From contig JBBQQT010000001.1 of NCBI GenBank assembly GCA_038215555.1, forward strand, positions 17,998-81,997: 64,000 bases of DNA. Reading direction: 5' to 3'. A program made the translations under genes and the position numbers. Source of the DNA: PFJX01 sp038215555 (GTDB lineage: Bacteria; Pseudomonadota; Gammaproteobacteria; Burkholderiales; Thiobacillaceae). The notes below the pieces were generated by a model. The model was not told the DNA's origin, did no database searches, and was given only the letters and a program-made list of their open reading frames with translations. Positions 6,922 through 14,117 of this stretch are shown here, piece after piece; the first letter of the stretch is position 1, and each line of letters starts with the position of its first letter.

Positions 6922-8184
6922 ATGTCCCTTTTTCAAAAACTGTTCCGGGTTGACACCGAGGTGTTGCCGCAGCTTGCCCAGCAACGCTTGATCAAGGTGC
7001 GGGCGACGCTGATTCTGGGCGAGTGGCTTGGCATTGGCCTGTTGACCTGGGTATTGCATGCGCGCTTGCCACTGGTTTCGCTCGCTTTGATTCTTGCCCT
7101 GCATGTCGCGTTGAACGGTGTTGCCTGGCTGCGTTTGCGCGCTGGCGGCGTGGCACTGACCGAAGTGACGCTGCAACTGGCAGTGGATGCGGCTTGCATT
7201 GGCGCCCTGGTGTATTTGACCGGGGGGTATGCCAACCCGTTCATTTCGCTGTTGCTGGTGCCGCTGATTCTGGCTGCGGTGACCTTGCCGCCGCTGCATG
7301 CCTGGGGCATGGCGGTCTGGGTCGGCGGCTTGTACACAGTGTTGATGCGCTTTTATCAACCGCTGCAGATCCAGGTTTCGGCTGAGGCGGCGGTCGATCT
7401 GCATCTGTCCGGCATGTGGTTGAACTTTCTCCTCACTGCCGCGTTGGTCGCCGCCTTCGCCGGCCGTCAAGCGGCCACGTTGCGCCTGCGCGATGCCGAG
7501 CTGGCGCAGGCGCGTGAGCAGCGGTTGCGTGACGAGCAATTGTTTGCGCTTGGCCTGCAAGCCGCTACTGCGGCGCATGACCTGGCAACGCCGATGAGTT
7601 CGGTGCGCATCACGCTGGATGAACTGTGGCGCGACTACGCCGGTGATGATGAACTCGATCAACCGCTCGGCCTGCTTGCCGGGCAGGTTGCCCGCATGCA
7701 AGCGGTGCTTGATCGATTAGGGGATTCCGCGCGCGGTCGCGGTGACCGCGTCGGTCCGCCGATCGCCGTTCAAGTCTGGTTGGCGCGGACGCTGGAACGC
7801 TGGGGATTGATGTGGCCGCAAGTTCGAGTCACGCTCGACCTGGATACCGAACTCAATGCAAGTCAGCCTTTGCTGACCGACGATCCGGCGCTGGAGGCGA
7901 TTCTGGTGGTGCTGCTTAATAATGCGGCGCAGGCCTCGCCCGACGCGGTGTTGTTGCGTGCCCGCGTCTTGCCGCAAAGCCTGCTCCTGGAAGTGATCGA
8001 TCGCGGCGGTGGCTTCGATTCCGGCAAGGCCGAGGGCTGGGGCGTCGGCTTGGAACTCGCCCGCGCGACGCTCGAACGCATCGGCGGCAGTCTCGAAATC
8101 GGCGCTTCAGCGGCGGGGACGTCTGTAGTGGGCGGCGTCAGCGCGCGCATCCGCCTGCCGCTGGCGTCTGTCGAGGTGGCATGA
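6922..8184 (+). CDS. regB: Redox-responsive sensor histidine kinase, RegB/PrrB family
   Basis: A 420-residue kinase. Several transmembrane segments occupy residues about 28-180, with the ubiquinone-binding motif GGxxNPF of RegB at 101-107 (GGYANPF). Then come the H-box AAHDLATPMSS (phosphorylated His219) and an HATPase domain with N, G1 and G2 motifs (LLNNAAQAS, DRGGGF, GWGVGLELA). RegB senses quinone redox state and phosphorylates RegA. The redox cysteine of Rhodobacter RegB is absent: the only Cys is C92, inside the membrane. The frame is open further upstream, but the start chosen gives the family N-terminus. Stop and regA start overlap (ATGA). Confidence 0.88.
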   Translation: MSLFQKLFRVDTEVLPQLAQQRLIKVRATLILGEWLGIGLLTWVLHARLPLVSLALILALHVALNGVAWLRLRAGGVALTEVTLQLAVDAACIGALVYLTGGYANPFISLLLVPLILAAVTLPPLHAWGMAVWVGGLYTVLMRFYQPLQIQVSAEAAVDLHLSGMWLNFLLTAALVAAFAGRQAATLRLRDAELAQAREQRLRDEQLFALGLQAATAAHDLATPMSSVRITLDELWRDYAGDDELDQPLGLLAGQVARMQAVLDRLGDSARGRGDRVGPPIAVQVWLARTLERWGLMWPQVRVTLDLDTELNASQPLLTDDPALEAILVVLLNNAAQASPDAVLLRARVLPQSLLLEVIDRGGGFDSGKAEGWGVGLELARATLERIGGSLEIGASAAGTSVVGGVSARIRLPLASVEVA

Positions 8185-8726
8185 TGCGTTGGCATATCCT
8201 GATCGTGGATGATGATGCCGTGTTTGCGCAGACACTGGCGTTGGCGATGACGCGCCGTGGTTATACGGTGGCGACGGCGGCGAACAGTCCGGCTGCGCTG
8301 GATTTGGCGGCGTCTCAAGTATTCGATGCGGTGGTGCTGGATTTGCGTCTCGGCACCGAGTCCGGCCTGCATCTGATCGAACCGTTGCGGGCGCGGCAAC
8401 CGCTGGCGCGGCTGCTGTTGCTGACCGGCTATGCCAGCATCGCGACCGCGGTGGCGGCAATCAAGTTGGGGGCTGTACAGTATTTGCCGAAGCCGGCCAG
8501 CGTCGATGAAATCCTCGCTGCTTTGGGCGATGCCGATGCTGCTGCGGGCAGTGATGCGGATGTCGAGACGGCGACCGAGCCGTTATCGGTCGATCGGCTT
8601 GAGTGGGAGCATATCCATCAGGTGTTGGCGCAGCACGAGGGCAATCTTTCTGCTACCGCGCGCGCCCTGAAAATGCATCGCCGCACCTTGCAGCGGAAAC
8701 TGGCGAAGCGGCCGGTGAAAGCCTGA
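8181..8726 (+). CDS. regA: Response regulator RegA/PrrA/ActR family
   Basis: A 181-residue regulator with a receiver domain (acid pocket D10-D12, phospho-acceptor D54 in VVLDLRLG, Lys in YLPKPAS) and a short linker. It ends in the highly conserved Fis-type helix-turn-helix of RegA (NLSATARALKMHRRTLQRKL). In its relatives it globally controls respiration, carbon and nitrogen fixation genes under low oxygen. It is translationally coupled to regB. Its stop is 5 bases from the convergent hslV stop. Confidence 0.92.
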   Translation: MMRWHILIVDDDAVFAQTLALAMTRRGYTVATAANSPAALDLAASQVFDAVVLDLRLGTESGLHLIEPLRARQPLARLLLLTGYASIATAVAAIKLGAVQYLPKPASVDEILAALGDADAAAGSDADVETATEPLSVDRLEWEHIHQVLAQHEGNLSATARALKMHRRTLQRKLAKRPVKA

Positions 8727-8731
8727 TCGAC

Positions 8732-9271
8732 TCAGGGCGTCAGGGTTTCGATCAGGATGTTGCGGTTGGTGTAGATGCAGATATCGGCGGCGATGCCGAT
8801 CGATTCGCGAACGATGGCTTCAGGATCCAGGTCGCTATGTTCCAGCAGAGCGCGTGCAGCAGACTGGGCGTAGGCGCCGCCGCTGCCGATGGCGGCGATG
8901 CCTTGTTCCGGTTCCAGTACATCGCCAGCGCCGGTAATGATCAGCGTGCTGGTGCGATCAGCCACCGCCAGCATGGCTTCCAGGCGACGCAGGATGCGAT
9001 CGGTGCGCCAGTCTTTGGCCAGTTCCACTGCGCTTCTGACCAGATGGCCCTGGTGTTTTTCCAGCTTCGATTCAAATCGTTCAAATAGTGTAAAAGCATC
9101 CGCCGTGCCGCCCGCGAAGCCGGCCAGGATGCGTTCCTGGTACAGGCGGCGAATTTTGCGCGCGCTGGCCTTGATGACGATATTGCCCAATGTGACCTGG
9201 CCGTCCCCGCCCATCGCGACAGACTCGCCGCGTCGAACCGAAAGAATGGTGGTGCCGTGAAATTGTTCCAT
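8732..9271 (-). CDS. hslV: ATP-dependent protease subunit HslV (ClpQ)
   Basis: A 179-residue peptidase, the proteolytic ring of HslUV. After a short MEQFHG pro-sequence comes TTILSVRRGESVAMGGDGQVTLGN, with the N-terminal nucleophile threonine, followed by AGFAGGTADAFTLFERFE and VELAKDWRTDR. All are diagnostic. The usual partner gene hslU is not downstream; regA lies there in convergent orientation. A STAS protein gene is 33 bases upstream on the same strand. Confidence 0.96.
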   Translation of the reverse strand: MEQFHGTTILSVRRGESVAMGGDGQVTLGNIVIKASARKIRRLYQERILAGFAGGTADAFTLFERFESKLEKHQGHLVRSAVELAKDWRTDRILRRLEAMLAVADRTSTLIITGAGDVLEPEQGIAAIGSGGAYAQSAARALLEHSDLDPEAIVRESIGIAADICIYTNRNILIETLTP

Positions 9272-9304
9272 ACGAGTCTTGCTTGAAAAGGGTGAAACGG
9301 AGGG

Positions 9305-10432
9305 TTAGACGCGAGTGCGTCCAAGTACGACCGAAAATTGGCTGGCGCCAACGATATGCAACAAAGTGTTGACCAACTCGTTGCCTTCCTTGAACAGGAT
9401 TTTGCTGCCATTGCCAGAAATGGCGATCAGCGTTTCGAGCAGCAGCCCGACGACCGAGAAATCGATGCGGCTGACCTGGCTCAGGTCGATTTCAACCTGC
9501 TTGCGACCTTGGGCGTATTTTTTCAGCGCATCGAATTGCAATTCACTGCCTGGACCAATCTGGCCGGTCAGTTTGAACGCGACCTCCGGTGCTTGCGCAA
9601 CCCGAACTTCCGCGACGCTGTTCTTGCTTGGCATCGGAAGCGGCTGCGTGTAGGACGGGGGGGAAACCTCGTAAGCGACAGCGTAATCGACGGCGACGTT
9701 TTCGAAATCATCTTCCCGACCGAGCAATTGCAGTATCGCCAGAAACAGGAACCAGCCCGATTCGGTCAGGCGATTGCCCTGTCGCGCGGCATCGAGGCGC
9801 ACCGAAAAACCGGGACCGCCGATCAGTTCGACCGGTTTGCGCATCTCGTGCAAGTGAACGATATTGCTCAGGATGGCATTCGAAGTGTCTTCATCCGGCG
9901 CCAGTGTTTTAGATACATCGAGCCGAACATAAGGCGCATGCACGGCATCCTGGAAAAAGCGACCTTGTTTGACCCGTTCCAGCGTGCCGTATTTTTCACC
10001 ATAAGATATCAACGGAGCCGGGGCGCTGACTCGCTTGGGTTTGTCATGCGGCGTCCAGGTCGGTGGCGATCGTTCAAACCTAACCGCGAAATCGACTGCG
10101 GCATCTTCAAATGGGGCTGACTGGTCGCTCACCTCATAGAGATCAAACAGCATGTACCAAGGCAGCGGATCATGGTTGTCACGGTGATCCAGCAGGTAGC
10201 GATTGAGCAGGGTTGCGGTCTCGCCGATCTTGCCATTGGCAAACAGAACAGCGGCCTCCTCGAGTTCGGGCGGCAGGCCACCCAAGGCTTCCTGAACCTC
10301 GATGCCAGCACCCATGTCTTCAATGGGTGGCTTGACGCCCGCATAGGCTGGCCCGGGGCCGAACGCGTCATTACCCTCCTTCAGGAAAGCAAGGAAATCA
10401 TCAGGCTTCTCTTTGCGGAAGAAAGAAAACAC
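9305..10432 (-). CDS. STAS-domain protein with a duplicated N-terminal module
   Basis: A 375-residue soluble protein. The last 95 residues form a STAS (anti-sigma antagonist-like) domain with RIDFSVVGLLLETL, including a Ser at the usual phospho-acceptor position. Upstream are two copies of a helical module, seen as FEDAAVDFAVRFERSPPTW (about 110) and FENVAVDYAVAYEVSPPSY (about 245). Homologues lie next to hslV in other betaproteobacteria as far as I recall, but the function is unknown. No anti-sigma kinase is nearby. It probably shares a transcript with hslV. Confidence 0.75.
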   Translation of the reverse strand: MFSFFRKEKPDDFLAFLKEGNDAFGPGPAYAGVKPPIEDMGAGIEVQEALGGLPPELEEAAVLFANGKIGETATLLNRYLLDHRDNHDPLPWYMLFDLYEVSDQSAPFEDAAVDFAVRFERSPPTWTPHDKPKRVSAPAPLISYGEKYGTLERVKQGRFFQDAVHAPYVRLDVSKTLAPDEDTSNAILSNIVHLHEMRKPVELIGGPGFSVRLDAARQGNRLTESGWFLFLAILQLLGREDDFENVAVDYAVAYEVSPPSYTQPLPMPSKNSVAEVRVAQAPEVAFKLTGQIGPGSELQFDALKKYAQGRKQVEIDLSQVSRIDFSVVGLLLETLIAISGNGSKILFKEGNELVNTLLHIVGASQFSVVLGRTRV

Positions 10433-10544
10433 GCAACCTCTGTTTTTTTATAAAAATCTTTCAGAAGCATAGCAGAAGCTGACACGGCCGGAAGTGAGTC
10501 TGTTCATGGCACCGCTTTCTCAGTCACGATGCGGCAGAGAGCCA

Positions 10545-11432
10545 TCAAGCGGATTGAATCAAGGTGCCAACGCCCTGATCGGTCATGATTTCGAGCAACA
10601 AGGCGTGTTCAACTCGGCCATCGATGATGTGGACTGATTTGACGCCACTTCTGGCGGCATCCAGCGCCGACGCAATTTTCGGCAGCATGCCGCCGGACAA
10701 AGTGCCATCGGCCACCAGATCATCGATCTTTTTCGGCGTCAGGCCGGTCAGCAGGTTGCCGGTTTTGTCGAGTACCCCCGGCGTGTTGGTCAGCAAGACC
10801 AGTTTTTCCGCTTTCAATACTTCCGCCAGCTTGCCCGCGACCACGTCGGCATTGATGTTGTAGGTCTCACCCTGGCTGCCGACGCCGATCGGTGCAATGA
10901 CCGGGATGAAGTCGCCGGAATCGAGAAACGAGATCAGGCTGGGATCAATCTGGGTGATGGCGCCCACCTGCCCAATGTCGATCACCTCGCCGGGAATGGT
11001 CGTCGATTCCATCATCAGTTTTTTTGCGCGGATGAAGCGGCCGTCCTTGCCGGTCAGGCCAACCGCTTTGCCGCCCGCCTGATTGATCAAGTTGACGATG
11101 TCTTTATTGACCTGGCCACCGAGCACCATTTCAACCAGATCCATGGTTTCCGCATCGGTCACTCGCATGCCCTGGATGAATTCCCCCTTCTTGCCGACGC
11201 GCCGCAACATATCCTCGATCTGCGGGCCGCCGCCATGCACGATGACCGGATTCAGGCCCACCAGTTTGAGCAACACCACATCGCGCGCGAATGCGGCTTT
11301 CAGGATCGGATCGGTCATCGCGTTGCCACCGTATTTGATGACCACGGTCTTGTCCCAGAACCGCTGAATGTAGGGCAGGGCTTCGGCAATGACTTTGGCT
11401 TTGTCGCCCGGGGTGAGATTGGCTATCGACAT
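10545..11432 (-). CDS. argB: Acetylglutamate kinase
   Basis: A 295-residue amino-acid kinase that phosphorylates N-acetylglutamate in arginine synthesis. The N-terminal helix (KAKVIAEALPYIQRFWDKTVVIKYGGNAM) is the extension found in arginine-inhibited hexameric enzymes. VIVHGGGPQI, GLTGKDG and NINADVVAGKLA mark the substrate and nucleotide sites. It is a single gene, not joined to other arg genes here. The 112 bases between its stop and the next minus-strand gene hold nothing recognisable. Confidence 0.96.
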   Translation of the reverse strand: MSIANLTPGDKAKVIAEALPYIQRFWDKTVVIKYGGNAMTDPILKAAFARDVVLLKLVGLNPVIVHGGGPQIEDMLRRVGKKGEFIQGMRVTDAETMDLVEMVLGGQVNKDIVNLINQAGGKAVGLTGKDGRFIRAKKLMMESTTIPGEVIDIGQVGAITQIDPSLISFLDSGDFIPVIAPIGVGSQGETYNINADVVAGKLAEVLKAEKLVLLTNTPGVLDKTGNLLTGLTPKKIDDLVADGTLSGGMLPKIASALDAARSGVKSVHIIDGRVEHALLLEIMTDQGVGTLIQSA

Positions 11433-11771
11433 GGTGGGGTGCTCATAGTCTGAATTCGGCAGATTCTACAAAGGCGCAAACGACGAAGGGAACAAACAGA
11501 TACCGTCGATGAATTTATTTTTCCAAATGGGTTCAGGGCAGCACGTATAGCTTGAGTTACGGGATTTAAAGAGTTGCCTATCTTGTTGTATTTAATAAAG
11601 AACTTGCTGATTCAGAGGCGCGCGCCTAAATTGCGGCGTCCTATGAAAAATCATTGGATGCACGGATCAGGCCAAGGCGCGAGCGCGCATTGTTCTCCGT
11701 GCTTGAACACAGTCTCAGGTAGGGCGTTCCCTTTCCCGGCATTCTTTGTTTCAACAATCAGGAGATACAAC
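11433..11771 (+). promoter_or_regulatory. Intergenic region between argB and hvfA
   Basis: This 339-base gap between divergent genes must contain the hvfA promoter. I see a perfect 12-bp palindrome AGGCGCGCGCCT at 11616-11627. There is also a 7-bp inverted repeat GCACGGA/TCCGTGC at 11660-11666 and 11696-11702 with a 29-base interval, an AT-rich stretch near 11585-11600, and a clear AGGAG ribosome site at 11760-11764. No convincing -35/-10 pair, Fur box or ECF promoter could be assigned. The hvfA frame is open back to 11574 but lacks signal-peptide character there. Confidence 0.4.
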
Positions 11772-12209
11772 ATGGCTACGAAAAAAACAGCTCTGACCCT
11801 CGCTCTCGGTTCCGCCATCGCGGCTACCTTTTCGGTAACGCTGACATCGGCTGCCGAAAATCCGTTTGCCGCTCAGGCTTTGCAAGCCGGCTATATGGTC
11901 ACTGAGGCGAAAACCCCGGAAGGCAAATGTGGCGAGGGCAAGTGTGGTGGCGACAAAGCCAAGGCCAAGGAAGGCAAATGTGGCGAGGGCAAGTGTGGTG
12001 GCGACAAAGCCAAGGCCAAGGAAGGCAAATGCGGCGAGGGCAAGTGTGGTGGCGACAAAGCCAAGGCCAAAGAAGGCAAATGCGGTGAAGGCAAGTGCGG
12101 CGGTGACAAAGCCAAGGCCAAGGAAGGCAAATGTGGTGAAGGAAAATGCGGTGGCGCCAAGACCAAAGAAGGTAAATGTGGCGAAGGCAAATGCGGTGGC
12201 AAGAAGTAA
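11772..12209 (+). CDS. hvfA: HvfA-type RiPP precursor with twelve EGKCG motifs
   Basis: A 145-residue precursor. Residues 1-27 are a Sec signal peptide (MATKKTALTLALGSAIAATF). A short leader with NPFAAQALQAGYMV follows, typical of this family. From residue 50 there are six tandem units, each starting EGKCGEGKCGG, the first four with spacer DKAKAK and the last two shorter. That gives twelve EGKCG motifs and twelve cysteines, all in the core. In HvfABC systems a DUF692 multinuclear iron oxidase converts EGKCG cysteines into copper-binding heterocycles (oxazolone/thioamide or thiooxazole). The two genes that follow are that oxidase and its partner. Modification and copper binding here are inferred. 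Confidence 0.9.
   Translation: MATKKTALTLALGSAIAATFSVTLTSAAENPFAAQALQAGYMVTEAKTPEGKCGEGKCGGDKAKAKEGKCGEGKCGGDKAKAKEGKCGEGKCGGDKAKAKEGKCGEGKCGGDKAKAKEGKCGEGKCGGAKTKEGKCGEGKCGGKK
11919..12206 (+). repeat. 51-bp tandem repeat encoding the EGKCG core of HvfA
   Basis: Units lie at 11919-11969, 11970-12020, 12021-12071 and 12072-12122 (51 bp each), then 12123-12167 (45 bp) and 12168-12206 (39 bp). Units 1 and 2 are identical base for base. Later units accumulate mostly silent changes, which suggests recent expansion at the 5' side. All lengths are multiples of three, so copy number can change without breaking the frame. Confidence 0.92.
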
Positions 12210-12228
12210 TTGATACGCCTTTGTTGAC

Positions 12229-13086
12229 ATGACATCCCCGCGTCTCTCCGGCGCGGGACTCGGGTTTCGGCGCGATTTATTATCTGATCTTCAGGCTGCG
12301 CTGAAATCCGGGCTTCCGACAGGAATCGACTTTTTTGAACTCGCGCCAGAAAACTGGATCGATCTGGGCGGCCGCTATGCCCGCGATCTGCGCCAGTTCA
12401 CCGAGCGGTTTGCCTTTGTCTGTCACGGTTTGTCGCTTTCTCTTGGCGGGTTGACGCCGCTGGATGAAGTGCTGCTGCGCAAGATCAAGGCCTTCATGGC
12501 CGAACATCGTATTTCGCTCTACACGGAACACCTGTCCTACTGTTCCGATCATGGTCATCTCTATGATCTGCTGCCGATTCCGCCAACCGCCGACGCGGTG
12601 AAGTATGTCGCTACCCGGATTCGTCAGGTGCAGGACATCCTGGAACAGAAAATCGCCATCGAGAACGCCAGTTATTACGTTGCGGCCCCGATCGGTGAAA
12701 TGGACGAGCCGACCTTCATCAATGCCGTGCTGCAGGAAGCCGACTGCCTGCTGCATCTTGATGTGAACAACATCTACGTCAACAGCGTCAACTTCAAGTT
12801 CGATCCGCTCGACTATCTGAAACGCATGCCGGCAGAACGTATCGTTTATATGCACATGGCGGGGCATTACCAGGAAGCAGCGGATCTGATCATCGACACG
12901 CACGGCGCCGATGTCATCGACCCAGTCTGGCAATTGCTGGACGCCGCTTACGCGATGTTGGGCGTGCATCCGACCTGTCTGGAACGGGATTTCAACATCC
13001 CGCCCTTGCGCGATTTGATGCCCGAGGTGACTCGCATTGCGCAGATTCAATCGCACTATCTGAAGCAATCCGTGCGGGCAGCCTAA
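12229..13086 (+). CDS. hvfB: DUF692 multinuclear non-heme iron oxidase HvfB
   Basis: A 285-residue TIM-barrel protein of the DUF692/MNIO family, the enzyme that oxidatively modifies cysteines of RiPP precursors with a di- or tri-iron centre. Putative metal ligands in family order are H66 (FVCHGLSL), E100-H101 (LYTEHLSY), E145 (AIENASYY), D178 (HLDVNNIYVN), H209 and H213 (YMHMAGHY), H225 (DTHGADV) and E252 (CLERDFN). It starts 19 bases after the HvfA stop, with no strong ribosome site, and is followed one base later by hvfC. Its specific substrate is inferred to be HvfA. Confidence 0.93.
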   Translation: MTSPRLSGAGLGFRRDLLSDLQAALKSGLPTGIDFFELAPENWIDLGGRYARDLRQFTERFAFVCHGLSLSLGGLTPLDEVLLRKIKAFMAEHRISLYTEHLSYCSDHGHLYDLLPIPPTADAVKYVATRIRQVQDILEQKIAIENASYYVAAPIGEMDEPTFINAVLQEADCLLHLDVNNIYVNSVNFKFDPLDYLKRMPAERIVYMHMAGHYQEAADLIIDTHGADVIDPVWQLLDAAYAMLGVHPTCLERDFNIPPLRDLMPEVTRIAQIQSHYLKQSVRAA

Positions 13087-13087
13087 G

Positions 13088-13924
13088 ATGGATTTTCAGC
13101 AGTACCAGCGCGAATTTGCCGCCCATATTCGCGATCCGCGCCATGTCAGACGTCCGAAGGGCGTGCCGGCGCGGCGAATGAAGGTTTACAACGACCTGTT
13201 GCGCAACAATCTGGAAGGTTTTTTGCTGTCCTGTTTTCCGGTGTGCCGAAAGATCCTGGGTAAACGCCGATGGGACCGGTTGGTGTCAGCATTTTTCCGC
13301 GACCATGCCTGCCACACGCCCTTTTTTCGTCAGATACCGGATGAATTCCTGAAGTATCTGCAAGCCGGCTATTTGCCAGCCGAATCGACCTCGCTGGCGG
13401 GGGTGCAAGGAAGCTTGCCCGAGTTCCTGCCCGAGTTGGCGCATTACGAATGGATTGAGCTGGAACTCGACACTTCCGATCGCGATGCGAGAGGGACAAG
13501 CGATGTTTCAAATGATCTGTCAACTGATCTGTCAACTGATCTGTCAACTGATGTGATTGCCCACGATTCCACTACTGATCCTCTGGCGGGGCGGTTAATC
13601 CTCAACCCGGTTCTGCGCGTGCTGGCCTATCGCTGGCCGGTGCATCGGCTGTCTCCACGTTTCAAGCCGAGTCAGCCGCCGGCGGAAGCGACCTTCATGC
13701 TGGCGTTTCGCGATGCAGAGTTTCACGTCCACTTCATTTTGCTCAACGCGGCCAGCGCCCGTTTGCTGACCTTGTTGCAGGAAAATCCGGATCTGAGCGG
13801 TCATCAGGTGGTGAGCCGGTTGGCGCTCGAGTTGGGTATGCCATCTGACCCGTTGGTGAAATTCGCTCGGCCATTGGTACAAGACTTGCTTGTTCAAGGT
13901 GCGTTTGTTGGCGTATCGATTTGA
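13088..13924 (+). CDS. hvfC: DUF2063 partner protein HvfC
   Basis: A 278-residue partner of the MNIO enzyme, the usual second protein of these maturation complexes, which helps recognise the precursor leader. The N-terminal DUF2063 helical domain spans about residues 5-100 (RMKVYNDLLRNNLEGFLLSC). The C-terminal domain spans about 165-278 (RLILNPVLRVLAYRWPVH). Between them is an odd acidic/Ser-Thr linker built from LSTD repeats (residues 143-156), encoded by a 12-bp tandem repeat. There is one base between the hvfB stop and this start. No DoxX-like hvfD follows. Confidence 0.9.
   Translation: MDFQQYQREFAAHIRDPRHVRRPKGVPARRMKVYNDLLRNNLEGFLLSCFPVCRKILGKRRWDRLVSAFFRDHACHTPFFRQIPDEFLKYLQAGYLPAESTSLAGVQGSLPEFLPELAHYEWIELELDTSDRDARGTSDVSNDLSTDLSTDLSTDVIAHDSTTDPLAGRLILNPVLRVLAYRWPVHRLSPRFKPSQPPAEATFMLAFRDAEFHVHFILLNAASARLLTLLQENPDLSGHQVVSRLALELGMPSDPLVKFARPLVQDLLVQGAFVGVSI
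13514..13549 (+). repeat. 12-bp tandem repeat in the hvfC linker
   Basis: Three exact copies of GATCTGTCAACT (13514-13525, 13526-13537, 13538-13549) add DLST units in frame to the interdomain linker of HvfC. Confidence 0.9.
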
Positions 13925-14117
13925 AGTGGCAGTTCCTGGCTCGGCAAGAAATCCAGCGGTTGAACTGAGTCGGTGATGAAAGTAGTATCCCGCGCCCGGT
14001 TTTACATAAATGCGCCTAAATTTTCATGCCCGATCCGATATCGGGCGAGCCGCTCTGAGACACCCTCGGTTTGGAGCGCGCGCAGTGGTTAGACGAGGGA
14101 TGGATGGGTGAGCAGTA

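Noticed and set aside
6720..6923. 67-codon minus-strand open frame upstream of the copper receptor, considered as a CruR-like copper-sensing leader peptide
   Set aside because: It lacks the CxxC and terminal RAPP motifs of that family and its start lies over the regB start codon. It is more likely chance.
11919..12206. Regular 51-bp repeats considered as a CRISPR or minisatellite
   Set aside because: There are no unique spacers, and the units are in frame inside a gene with a signal peptide and matching maturation enzymes.
11891..12235. Pro/Leu repeat protein on the minus strand opposite hvfA
   Set aside because: The repeats are only the complement of the EGKCG array. There is no start signal or family.
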